Shown here one piece after another: positions 16,406 through 23,687 of a DNA stretch of 26,596 nt. This DNA comes from CAZWLD01 sp964634685. GTDB taxonomy: Bacteria > Bacillota_I > Bacilli_A > Acholeplasmatales > JAEDCM01. Made by a program: the position numbers and the translations under genes. Below the pieces are notes generated by a model. It was not told the DNA's origin, made no database searches, and worked only from the letters and a program-made list of their open reading frames with translations. Where the stretch lies: assembly GCA_964634685.1 (NCBI GenBank), contig CAZWLD010000032.1, positions 1-26,596 of the forward strand. The letters run 5' to 3'. Every line of letters begins with the position of its first letter. The first letter of the stretch is position 1.

Positions 16406-16410
16406 AAAGG

Positions 16411-16439
16411 TTGTATTATTGAATTTTTTGTGGTAACAT
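16411..16439 (+). promoter_or_regulatory. Probable promoter of the aromatic amino acid operon
   Basis: TTGTAT (16411-16416) and TAACAT (16434-16439) are 17 nt apart, and TGG just before the -10 gives an extended -10. Predicted initiation near 16446 leaves the leader-peptide ribosome site (AGGAG at 16451-16455) close to the 5' end of the RNA. Confidence 0.5.
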
Positions 16440-16464
16440 TGAACTAGTCTAGGAGTGATGTACA

Positions 16465-16509
16465 ATGTTACATGCAGTATTTTTCTATTATTATTACTTT
16501 AAAATCTAG
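16465..16509 (+). CDS. Phe/Tyr-rich leader peptide of the aro operon
   Basis: The 14-codon frame MLHAVFFYYYYFKI has three Phe and four consecutive Tyr codons. ATG 16465 is preceded by AGGAG at 16451-16455. The stop TAG 16507-16509 runs directly into a hairpin, and a rho-independent terminator lies 75 nt further on, before aroF. This is the classic layout of an amino acid biosynthesis attenuator such as pheL of enteric bacteria. Slow translation at Phe/Tyr codons would report low charged tRNA and let transcription enter the operon. The peptide is visible; its regulatory role is inferred from composition and position before DAHP synthase and TyrA. Confidence 0.82.
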   Translation: MLHAVFFYYYYFKI

Positions 16510-16543
16510 GATTTGAATCAATAAAATGATACAAGTCCTTTTT
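16508..16543 (+). promoter_or_regulatory. Attenuator hairpin 1 overlapping the leader stop codon
   Basis: The arms 16508-16520 and 16527-16539 pair at 12 of 13 positions (one G-T wobble, one A-A mismatch), with loop ATAAAA, and end in five T residues. The 5' arm can also pair with the terminator 5' arm: 16506-16513 with 16584-16592, eight pairs and one bulge. The two structures are mutually exclusive. Confidence 0.6.
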
Positions 16544-16583
16544 GTAATGGTAATAGGAAATGTATCTTAGAATTATAAATGCT

Positions 16584-16617
16584 AATCCTTAGGTACAATT
16601 CCTAAGGGTTTTATTTT
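16584..16617 (+). terminator. Attenuator terminator upstream of aroF
   Basis: A 10-bp stem (16584-16593 with 16601-16610, core CCTTAGG/CCTAAGG, one T-G pair) has loop TACAATT and ends in TTTTATTTTT. It lies after the leader peptide and 22 nt before aroF, so it must be read through for the operon to be expressed. Confidence 0.85.
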
Positions 16618-16638
16618 TAAATAAAGGAGAGAAAAGCT

Positions 16639-17207
16639 ATGATTATTAAAATGAAAGAAAGTGCCACTAAGGAAGAGGTTGACAACTTAGTTGAATATTT
16701 ACACCGCTTTAATACCGAGGTCAAGGACGCAAGTGGCGAAAAGGTTATTGTTTTAGGAGTTGTTGGTGATACAGCTTCAATTGATATTGAGAATGTCAAG
16801 GCTATCCCGGGAGTAGAAGAGGTTACGAGAATTCAGGTTCCTTTTAAAAAGGCTTCCCGTTTTTTCAAAAAAGAAGACACGCATGTTAAGGTTGGCGATA
16901 TTTCGATTGGTGAAGGANNNNNNNNNNNNNNNNNNNNNNNNNNNNNNNNNNNNNNNNNNNNNNNNNNNNNNNNNNNNNNNNNNNNNNNNNNNNNNNNNNN
17001 NNNNNNNNNNNNNNNNNATGGCAAATGGTTGAGGCCTTATCAAAGGCAGCTTTAGCAGTTGGAGCGGATGGAATCATTGTTGAGGTTCATAATAACCCAG
17101 AAAAAGCTTTATGTGATGGTAATCAATCGCTTAAGCCAAAGCGATTTGCTAATATGATGGATGATATCAGAAAACTTGCGGACGTATTAGGTAAGAAATT
17201 ATCTTGA
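16639..17207 (+). CDS. aroF: DAHP synthase (3-deoxy-7-phosphoheptulonate synthase), interrupted by assembly gap
   Basis: First enzyme of the shikimate pathway: condenses PEP with erythrose-4-phosphate. Both ends are present around a run of N. The first 93 residues form the ferredoxin-like regulatory domain of the Thermotoga-type enzyme, ending VGDISIGEG. The last 62 residues (WQMVEALSKAALAVGADG, VEVHNNPEKALCDGNQSL) are the C-terminus of the barrel. The two parts match the ends of the 338-aa Thermotoga enzyme without offsets, so about 183 codons, including most active-site residues, are missing. The frame differs across the gap only because its length is arbitrary. The start ATG 16639 has an AAAGGAGAG site. 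In Thermotoga the N-terminal domain mediates Tyr/Phe feedback inhibition. Expression is probably governed by the upstream attenuator. Confidence 0.93.
16918..17017. other. Assembly gap of 100 N inside aroF
   Basis: Exactly 100 N, the usual placeholder for a gap of unknown size. Comparison with the family length predicts about 548 missing bases. That value leaves remainder 2 on division by 3, as needed to restore the frame. Confidence 0.97.
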
Positions 17208-18031
17208 AAATATTAATTATTGGTTTAGGAGTAATTGGTGGGTCATATGCGATGGGATTGTCAAAAAATCACACCGTATATGGCGTTGATACCAATCAAA
17301 AAACAATTGATGATGCTAAACGTTTAGGTTACATCGTTGATGGTGATACTACTCCTGAGCGTTTTCTACCTGACTGCGAGTTTGTCGTTTTAGCAATCTA
17401 TCCATCAATGATTTTACCATTTATTAAAAATCACCAATTTAAGCCTCATACTATTATTACTGATGTGGCAGGAGTGAAGGAAAGCTTCATTTATAGCATC
17501 AGAGAATGCTTGCCTAATGATGTGGAATTTATCGGAAGTCATCCGATGGCCGGAAAGGAAAAGCGGGGCTTTGATTATGCTGATAATAAAGTTTTTCAAG
17601 GGGCTAATTTCTTGATTACTCCTTGTAATAATAGTGAATATGCTATTGCGGTTTTAAAATCCATTGCGACGGAATTAGGCTTTAAAAGAATTACAGTAAT
17701 GACGCCTCATTATCATGATCAAATGATTGCCTTTACTAGTCAATTGACGCATGCTATTGCGGTTTCCTTAGTTAACAGTGATAATGACCCTAATACGCCA
17801 TATTATACAGGTGATTCCTATCGTGATTTAACGAGAATAGCGCAGATTAATGAAGATTTATGGAGTGAATTGTTTTTAGAAAATAAAGCCAATTTACTTG
17901 AAAAAATCGAGACCTTTGAGGATTCATTAAATGAAGTTAAAGAGGCGTTGATTCATAATGACCAAGAACGGCTAAAGGAATTATTTATTTCTTCCACAAA
18001 GAAAAGGGTGGTTTTTAATGAAAAGAATTAG
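17204..18031 (+). CDS. tyrA: Prephenate dehydrogenase
   Basis: Oxidatively decarboxylates prephenate to 4-hydroxyphenylpyruvate for tyrosine synthesis. The 275-aa protein has an N-terminal Rossmann fold (GLGVIGGS at 7-14, D29 at the end of strand 2), the family signature GSHPMAGKEKRGF at about 111-123, and the helical C-terminal domain with DSYRDLTRIA. It stops after the catalytic domain; the ACT domain of the longer Bacillus TyrA is absent. The start is TTG 17204, overlapping the aroF TGA; it puts the glycine loop at the usual distance from the N-terminus, although the ribosome site is weak. It overlaps aroB by 14 nt. Arogenate dehydrogenase activity cannot be excluded. Confidence 0.92.
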   Translation: MKILIIGLGVIGGSYAMGLSKNHTVYGVDTNQKTIDDAKRLGYIVDGDTTPERFLPDCEFVVLAIYPSMILPFIKNHQFKPHTIITDVAGVKESFIYSIRECLPNDVEFIGSHPMAGKEKRGFDYADNKVFQGANFLITPCNNSEYAIAVLKSIATELGFKRITVMTPHYHDQMIAFTSQLTHAIAVSLVNSDNDPNTPYYTGDSYRDLTRIAQINEDLWSELFLENKANLLEKIETFEDSLNEVKEALIHNDQERLKELFISSTKKRVVFNEKN

Positions 18032-19070
18032 CATTAATGTATCAGAAAGCTATGATATTTTAATTGAAAATAATATTCTCTTAAATGCAAAAAAATACAT
18101 CAGTGAAGTCTATTCGAAAAATAGACTTTTCATTATATCTGATTGTCGAGTCGCAAAGCTTTATTTAGATAAGCTTCACCAAGGCTTAGCGGATTATTCC
18201 TATTTTGATGTTGTGATTGAAGGCTATGAAAAGGCTAAATCCCTTAAGAGCTATGAAGAGGTCGTAAAAAGGCTTTTGGCTTTAGGAATTAGAAGAGGTG
18301 ATATGCTCATTGCCTTAGGTGGCGGTGTCATAGGTGATCTAACGGGTTTTATTGCTGGAACCTTATTTCGGGGATTAGATTTCATTCAAATTCCAACCTC
18401 TATTCTTGCTCAAAATGATTCCTCAATTGGGGGAAAAACCGCTATCAATATTGAGGAAGGGAAAAATTTAATTGGGGTTTTTAAGCAGCCTAAATTAGTA
18501 TTAATTGATCCCTTAACGATTGAGACTCTTCCCCAAAAGGAAATTTCCTCGGGAATGGGAGAGGTTATCAAGCATGGGCTAATTGGTGATCGTAAATTAG
18601 TGGAAATGTTAATGGAAAAGGCTCCATATGAAGAAATTCTTTATCGCTCAATATTAGTTAAAAAGAGGGTTGTGGAAGAGGATGAATTTGATACTGGTAA
18701 AAGAATGATTTTGAATTTTGGACATACCTTTGGCCATGCCATTGAAAAGGAAGGAAATTATTCACTATACACGCATGGTGAAGCAGTTGGCTTAGGAATG
18801 CTTATGGCTTTACGATTAGGTGAATATTATGGGTTTACTAATAATGAACTATATCCATTAGTAAAAAAGATAATGACAAGCTATCAAATGGATACGAAGG
18901 ATTATTCAATTAAGAAATATTTACCAAAAATAATTTATGATAAGAAAAATATAAGCGGAGTAATTCATTTTATCATTTTAGATGATATTGAAAAAACTCG
19001 TGTTTTTGATATTAAAGAAGCAGATTTGATTAAAATGGCAGGTGATTTTCATGAAAATATTTCCGAGTAA
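18018..19070 (+). CDS. aroB: 3-dehydroquinate synthase
   Basis: NAD- and metal-dependent cyclisation of DAHP to 3-dehydroquinate, step two of the shikimate pathway. The 350-aa length is normal. Visible motifs are ALGGGVIGDLTGF (about 98-110), QIPTSILAQNDSSIGGKTAIN (about 123-143), SSGMGEVIKHG with the metal-ligand Glu, and ILNFGHTFGHAIE with two metal-ligand His, followed by HGEAVGLGM. The start ATG 18018 lies inside the end of tyrA with an AAAGGGTGG site, and its end overlaps aroA by 20 nt. Cytoplasmic; expression is coupled to its neighbours. Confidence 0.97.
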   Translation: MKRISINVSESYDILIENNILLNAKKYISEVYSKNRLFIISDCRVAKLYLDKLHQGLADYSYFDVVIEGYEKAKSLKSYEEVVKRLLALGIRRGDMLIALGGGVIGDLTGFIAGTLFRGLDFIQIPTSILAQNDSSIGGKTAINIEEGKNLIGVFKQPKLVLIDPLTIETLPQKEISSGMGEVIKHGLIGDRKLVEMLMEKAPYEEILYRSILVKKRVVEEDEFDTGKRMILNFGHTFGHAIEKEGNYSLYTHGEAVGLGMLMALRLGEYYGFTNNELYPLVKKIMTSYQMDTKDYSIKKYLPKIIYDKKNISGVIHFIILDDIEKTRVFDIKEADLIKMAGDFHENISE

Positions 19071-20553
19071 GCTAAAAGGTATTGTTAAGGTACCACCTTC
19101 TAAAAGTATATCCCATCGAGCCTTGATTGCGGCTGCCTTATCAAATGGAAATTGTCGAGTAAATAATTTGATTTTTAGTAATGATATGTATGCGACAATG
19201 GACAGTCTTAAGGCTTTGGGCTATCAGTTTATTCTAAATGAAGATAGTGTTGATGTATCCTATTTAGGAACTCTAAGCGATGTGATTAATTGTCGGGAAT
19301 CGGGCTCAACGGTGCGCTTTATGATTCCGATTGCGATGACAAAATTAGATCATATGACCTTTAATGGACAGAATAATTTAGTCAAACGACCTTTAGATGT
19401 CTATACTGATTTATTTGATGAATTTAAGATTCCTTATCAAAAGGGAGTTGATTATTTACCTTTAACTGTTGATGGTAAATTAAGAAGTGGTGTTTATAAT
19501 ATCAGAGGTGATATCAGTAGCCAATTTATTACGGGATTATTGATGAGCCTACCAATGCTTGATGGTGATTCTGTTATCAATATCACAACTAATTTAGAGT
19601 CGAAGGGCTATGTTGATTTGACTTTAGATGTTTTAAAGGATTTTGGAATTGAAATTGTTAATAATGATTATAAATCCTTTACTGTTAAGGGAAATCAAAA
19701 ATATATTTCTCGCGATTATTTTGTTGAGGGTGATTATTCGCAAGCGGCCTTTTGGCTTGTGTTAGGAACCTTAAATGGTGATATTTATTTAGATGGTATG
19801 AATCCAAATTCTCATCAAGGCGATAAGCAAATTATGGAATTTATCAATCAAATGGGCGGAGACTGTCATTTTGATGAATATCTCGTTGCGAAAAAGGCTA
19901 AAACCCATGGTTCAATTATTGATTTAAGTCAGGCTCCGGATTTAGGCCCGATTATTACTGTTTTAGCGGCTTTGAGTGAAGGAAGAACGGAAATTGTTAA
20001 TGCTGAAAGATTAAGAATCAAGGAATCTGATCGAATTACGGCGATTACGACGGAGCTAAATAAATTAGGAGCGGATATAACCGAAACTAAAGATGGAATG
20101 ATTATTAATGGAGTTGATCATTTTGAGGGTGGCGTTGTGGTCGATTCTTGGAATGATCACCGGATTGCGATGGCCCTAGCCATTGCTTCAACTCGTTGCC
20201 TAAAGCCGATTTCATTAACTAATTCCAAGGCAATCAATAAATCTTATCCTCATTTCTTTGATCAATTCAAGGAATTGGGAGGAAATATATTAAATGATTT
20301 AGAGGAAGCTAGAAGTAATATTAATGAGATTGATAGCCAAATTGTTTCTTTATTTGAAAAAAGAATGGATGAGGTTAAGAAGGTAATTTCTTATAAAAAG
20401 GCCAATAATATGCCTGTATTGGACCAAGGAAGAGAAGATAAAGTAATCGAAAATGTAATTAACAAATTAAATAATAAGGATCTTTCATCATATTTAAAGG
20501 AATTATATTTAACGATGATGAAGGTGTCAAAGGATTTTCAAAATGAGAAGTAG
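19051..20553 (+). CDS. aroA: EPSP synthase fused to a C-terminal chorismate mutase
   Basis: A 500-aa protein in two parts. Residues 1 to about 412 are EPSP synthase: PPSKSISHRALIAAALS near the start, ESGSTVRFMIPIA, RGDISSQFITGLLMSLP, RLRIKESDRI, and DSWNDHRIAMALA. Residues about 416-500 form an AroQ-class chorismate mutase: ARSNINEIDSQIVSLFEKRM, SYKKANNMPVLDQGREDKVI, ending KDFQNEK. The active-site residues of E. coli chorismate mutase align at the same spacing as R421, R438, K449, D458, R461, E462 and Q497. EPSP synthases usually end near 430 aa. ATG 19051 has an AGGTG site 6 nt upstream; GTG 19042 lies on that site. It overlaps aroB by 20 nt and aroE by 11 nt. The frame is continuous and free of N. 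Confidence 0.95.
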   Translation: MKIFPSKLKGIVKVPPSKSISHRALIAAALSNGNCRVNNLIFSNDMYATMDSLKALGYQFILNEDSVDVSYLGTLSDVINCRESGSTVRFMIPIAMTKLDHMTFNGQNNLVKRPLDVYTDLFDEFKIPYQKGVDYLPLTVDGKLRSGVYNIRGDISSQFITGLLMSLPMLDGDSVINITTNLESKGYVDLTLDVLKDFGIEIVNNDYKSFTVKGNQKYISRDYFVEGDYSQAAFWLVLGTLNGDIYLDGMNPNSHQGDKQIMEFINQMGGDCHFDEYLVAKKAKTHGSIIDLSQAPDLGPIITVLAALSEGRTEIVNAERLRIKESDRITAITTELNKLGADITETKDGMIINGVDHFEGGVVVDSWNDHRIAMALAIASTRCLKPISLTNSKAINKSYPHFFDQFKELGGNILNDLEEARSNINEIDSQIVSLFEKRMDEVKKVISYKKANNMPVLDQGREDKVIENVINKLNNKDLSSYLKELYLTMMKVSKDFQNEK

Positions 20554-21331
20554 ATTGGCTTTAATTGGCGGTAAGCTCGGGCATAGCTTTTCGCCAATCA
20601 TTCATAATTATATATTTAAGAAAATGGGATTAGACGCAACATATGAATTAATGGAATGCAAGGAGGAAGAGATTCCTCATATTCTTGATATGGTTCGAAG
20701 TGGCGAATTAAAGGCGATTAATGTTACGATCCCGTATAAAGAAACAGTCATGCCATATCTTGATGAAATATCCGAGGAGGCTTTAAAAATTCATGCCGTG
20801 AATGCTATTACCATGAAGGATGGAAAGCTTATTGGTTATAACACTGATTATTTTGGCTTTTTAAATGAGGTTAAACATTTTGGCCATGATTTAACGAATC
20901 GTAATTGCTTTATTTTAGGCTGCGGTGGGGCTGCTCATGCGATGGCTCAAGCCTTACTTGATTTAGGCTGTAATCTAACAATGGCTATTAGGAGAGAGGA
21001 CAAGGAATTAGCAAAATGGTTTCCGCGGGTTGTTTATCTTGACGAATTAGACAAAATGGATGTTGATGTGATTGTTAATGCGACACCGGTTGGTATGTAT
21101 CCTAATTGTGATAATATGCCAGTATCGGTCAGTGTGGCTAAAAGATGTAATTTAGTCTTTGATGCTATCTATAATCCGAAGATAACGAAGCTTATGAGTT
21201 ATGCTCATGAGTCTCATAATGGCTTGTATATGTTGATTTTACAAGCTATTAAAGCGGATGAATTATTTTTTGATATGAAAATTGATGCTGTTAATGAAAT
21301 TGTTGAATTTGTCGAAAAGGAGGTTTTGTAA
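20543..21331 (+). CDS. aroE: Shikimate dehydrogenase
   Basis: NADPH-dependent reduction of 3-dehydroshikimate to shikimate. The 262-aa length is normal. The substrate-binding motif GGKLGHSFSPIIHN is at 9-22, the catalytic Lys in NVTIPYKE near 60-67, and NTDYFGF near 99-105. The cofactor loop GCGGAAHAM is at about 128-136, followed by the NADP-preferring basic patch AIRRED and NATPVGMYP. The start ATG 20543 has an AAAGGA site within the end of aroA/chorismate mutase. Its TAA overlaps the aroC ATG as TAATG. Confidence 0.96.
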   Translation: MRSRLALIGGKLGHSFSPIIHNYIFKKMGLDATYELMECKEEEIPHILDMVRSGELKAINVTIPYKETVMPYLDEISEEALKIHAVNAITMKDGKLIGYNTDYFGFLNEVKHFGHDLTNRNCFILGCGGAAHAMAQALLDLGCNLTMAIRREDKELAKWFPRVVYLDELDKMDVDVIVNATPVGMYPNCDNMPVSVSVAKRCNLVFDAIYNPKITKLMSYAHESHNGLYMLILQAIKADELFFDMKIDAVNEIVEFVEKEVL

Positions 21332-22314
21332 TGAATACATTTGGCGATTTATATAAAACTTCAATTTATGGAGAATCACATGGCAAAATGGTTGGCGTTG
21401 TGATTGATGGTGTTCCTAGTGGCACGAAAATTGATTTTGATTTATTGGATAGTGATTTGTTAAGAAGAAAGCCTTCGGGAGCTGGAGAAACAAAGCGAGT
21501 GGAAGCGGATGCGCCTGTTATCTATTCGGGAGTATATAACGGCTTTGCGACGGGGGCTCCTCTTCATATTGGCTTTGTCAATGAAAATCAAAGAAGCAAG
21601 GATTATAGTGAATTTTTAGATAAACCACGACCAGGGCACGCTGATTTTGTGGCGAATTACAAATATAAAGGCTATCAGGATTATAATGGTGGTGGACATT
21701 TTAGCGGCCGTATCACCTTAGGCTTGGTCGCTTCAGGTTCAATTGCCAAGATGTTTTTGCCATTTAGCTTTTCAACTAAACTGGTTCAGGTAGGCACCTT
21801 AACGGATATGAGTAAGCTTGATAGCTATTTAGAGGAAATTGCTAAAAGCCGCAATTCAGTTGGTGGGATTATTGAGGTTAGGGTTTCTAATATGATAAAA
21901 GGTTTAGGTGAGCCCTTTTTTGATTCGGTTGAATCAAAGCTAGCCCATGCCCTTTATTCAATTCCAGCGGTCAAGGGCGTTGAATTTGGCTTAGGCTTTC
22001 AAGGTATTTCTGTTTTAGGTAGTGACTATAATGATATGTTTATTAATGAAGAGGGACAAACTAAAACTAATAATAATGGTGGTATCAATGGTGGTATCAC
22101 AAATGGTAATGATATTGTCTTAAGAGTATTTATTAAACCAACCCCAAGTGTTTATTTACCACAGGAAACCTTTAATTTTAAGACAAAGGAAATGGATGTT
22201 TTGGAAATCAAAGGTCGCCACGATGCTTGTATTGCTAAACGAGCAATGGTTGTGGTTGAAAATACGGTTGCGATGGCTTTAGCTGATCTATATCTTATTA
22301 ATAAAGGACGCTAG
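21331..22314 (+). CDS. aroC: Chorismate synthase
   Basis: FMN-dependent conversion of EPSP to chorismate, the branch-point product. The 327-aa length is on the short side for the family (about 350-390). Signatures seen are the N-terminal YGESHGKMVGVVIDGVPSG, RRKPSGAGETKR, DKPRPGHADF, GGGHFSGRITLGLVA, a Gly/Asn-rich NNNGGINGGITNGNDIVLRV, and GRHDACIAKRA. All are core family motifs, so the enzyme should be active. It is translationally coupled to aroE by the TAATG overlap and is the last aromatic gene of the operon. aroD and aroK are not found nearby. Confidence 0.97.
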   Translation: MNTFGDLYKTSIYGESHGKMVGVVIDGVPSGTKIDFDLLDSDLLRRKPSGAGETKRVEADAPVIYSGVYNGFATGAPLHIGFVNENQRSKDYSEFLDKPRPGHADFVANYKYKGYQDYNGGGHFSGRITLGLVASGSIAKMFLPFSFSTKLVQVGTLTDMSKLDSYLEEIAKSRNSVGGIIEVRVSNMIKGLGEPFFDSVESKLAHALYSIPAVKGVEFGLGFQGISVLGSDYNDMFINEEGQTKTNNNGGINGGITNGNDIVLRVFIKPTPSVYLPQETFNFKTKEMDVLEIKGRHDACIAKRAMVVVENTVAMALADLYLINKGR

Positions 22315-22330
22315 CTTTTTGGTGAAGAAG

Positions 22331-23020
22331 ATGCGATTAGATAAATTATTAAGTAATTTAAAATATGGTTCACGAAGTGATATTAAGAAATATGTTAAAG
22401 AAAAAAGAGTATTTGTGAATGGAGAAGTAATCAAGGATTCGGGGATGGATGTTGATTTAGGTAAGGATATTATCACCTTTGATTCAAAGAGAGTTTTTTG
22501 TAAAGAAAATATTTATTTGATGCTTAATAAGCCTAAGGGCTATATTTGTGCCAATCGGGATGGACTTCATAGGACTGTTTTAGATTTGATAGGCGAGCCT
22601 TATTCCCGCTATGATTTAATTATTGTTGGAAGGCTTGATATTGATACCGAAGGACTTTTGTTATTGACTAATGATGGGATGTGGGCGCATAATATTATCT
22701 CTCCTAAAAATGAACATTATAAGAAATATTATGTTAGGCTAAGAGATGAATTAGCTAATTATGGGGCTTTATTAACAGGAGTTACCATTTTAGATGGTGA
22801 GAATAAGCCTTACGTTACCAAAAGGGCTTTTATTGAGCCCTTAGGTAAAAATGAGTGCTATATTTCGATTTGTGAGGGTAAATTTCATCAGGTAAAAAGA
22901 ATGTTTGAACATATTAATAATGAGGTTGTTTATTTAAAAAGAGTTTCGATTGCAAATTTAGAATTAGGGGATTTAAAATTAGGAGAATACAAAGAAATTA
23001 ATAAAGAGGATGTTTTATAG
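22331..23020 (+). CDS. rsuA: RsuA/RluB-family rRNA pseudouridine synthase
   Basis: A 229-aa protein with an N-terminal S4 RNA-binding domain (RLDKLLSNLKYGSRSDIKKYV) and an RsuA-type catalytic domain. The catalytic motif GRLDIDTEGLLLLTNDG is near residues 96-112, with the catalytic Asp in RLD. The sequence YLMLNKPKGYICAN and the closing EGKFHQVKRMFE are typical. By length and sequence it best fits RsuA, which forms pseudouridine 516 in 16S rRNA. ATG 22331 is chosen because family proteins begin MRLDKLL; GTG 22322 in the same frame is possible, and neither has an ideal ribosome site. It lies 16 nt after aroC, so it is probably cotranscribed, and it has a terminator at its stop codon. Confidence 0.92.
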   Translation: MRLDKLLSNLKYGSRSDIKKYVKEKRVFVNGEVIKDSGMDVDLGKDIITFDSKRVFCKENIYLMLNKPKGYICANRDGLHRTVLDLIGEPYSRYDLIIVGRLDIDTEGLLLLTNDGMWAHNIISPKNEHYKKYYVRLRDELANYGALLTGVTILDGENKPYVTKRAFIEPLGKNECYISICEGKFHQVKRMFEHINNEVVYLKRVSIANLELGDLKLGEYKEINKEDVL

Positions 23021-23044
23021 GCTTTCGTTGGAGAGCCTTTTTTG
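23019..23044 (+). terminator. Terminator of the aro-rsuA operon
   Basis: An 8-bp stem (23019-23026 with 23031-23038, one T-G pair), loop GTTG and a T-run. It begins in the rsuA stop codon. Confidence 0.85.
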
Positions 23045-23047
23045 TAT

Positions 23048-23073
23048 AAAAAAAAGCCTTCCAAAGGAAGACT
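23048..23073 (-). terminator. Terminator of rpsD
   Basis: An 8-bp stem (23055-23062 with 23066-23073, one wobble) with a 3-nt loop, followed on the minus strand by a T-run (A-run 23048-23055 on the plus strand). It sits 15 nt past the rpsD stop codon. Confidence 0.85.
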
Positions 23074-23087
23074 AATTTTACTAGATA

Positions 23088-23687
23088 TTAACGTTTGTAG
23101 AACTCAACGATTAATTGTTCATTAATCTCAGGTAAGAATTCATTTCTTTCTGGCATACGAACAAATGTACCAGCTACTTTGTTTTCATCATAAGTAACAT
23201 ATTCAGGACGGCTAGTTACAGCTTCTAAAGCTTCTTTAACAACTGAAAGATTCTTTGAAGTTTCCTTTAAGGCAACTACTTGACCTGGTTGTAAACGATA
23301 AGAAGGGATATCAACCTTTTTACCATCAACAGTAACGTGTCCATGGTTAACTAATTGACGAGCTTGCGCACGAGTTCTTGCGAATCCTAAACGATAAACG
23401 ATGTTATCTAAACGAGATTCAAGAAGCTTAAGGAAGTTTTCACCATGCTTACCAGCTAATTTTCCACCTTCAACGAATGTTTTGTGAAGTTGTTTTTCGC
23501 TAACATTGTAAGTGAAGCGTACCTTTTGTTTTTCTTGTAGCTGAACACCATAGCCACTTAATTTTGAACGTTTTTGTCCGTGTTGTCCTGGAGCATATGG
23601 GCGTTTTTGTAATTCTTTTCCAGTCTCAGAAGTAGAATAGTTTAAACGACGAGATACTTTCCAAGTTGAACCTGTAAATTTTGACAT
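23088..23687 (-). CDS. rpsD: 30S ribosomal protein S4
   Basis: A primary 16S rRNA binding protein that nucleates 30S assembly. The 199-aa length is close to the Bacillus protein (200 aa). It aligns by eye throughout: KRPYAPGQHGQKR near the start, YGVQLQEKQKVRFTYNVSEKQL, GKHGENFLKLLESRLDNIVY, the S4 domain with ARTRAQARQLVNHGHVTVDG, and the end PEINEQLIVEFYKR. It lacks the zinc-binding cysteines (C-minus type). The start has a strong AAAAGGAGG site. As in Bacillus it is a lone gene outside the large ribosomal operons, with a promoter and structured leader upstream. Confidence 0.98.
   Translation of the reverse strand: MSKFTGSTWKVSRRLNYSTSETGKELQKRPYAPGQHGQKRSKLSGYGVQLQEKQKVRFTYNVSEKQLHKTFVEGGKLAGKHGENFLKLLESRLDNIVYRLGFARTRAQARQLVNHGHVTVDGKKVDIPSYRLQPGQVVALKETSKNLSVVKEALEAVTSRPEYVTYDENKVAGTFVRMPERNEFLPEINEQLIVEFYKR

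Noticed and set aside
16510..16640. T-box riboswitch upstream of aroF
   Set aside because: No T-box sequence (AGGGTGGNACCGCG type) or specifier-loop layout is visible; a leader peptide is present instead.
16777..17077. Several open frames crossing the N-run
   Set aside because: They exist only because N codons are read as open; the flanks belong to aroF on the plus strand.
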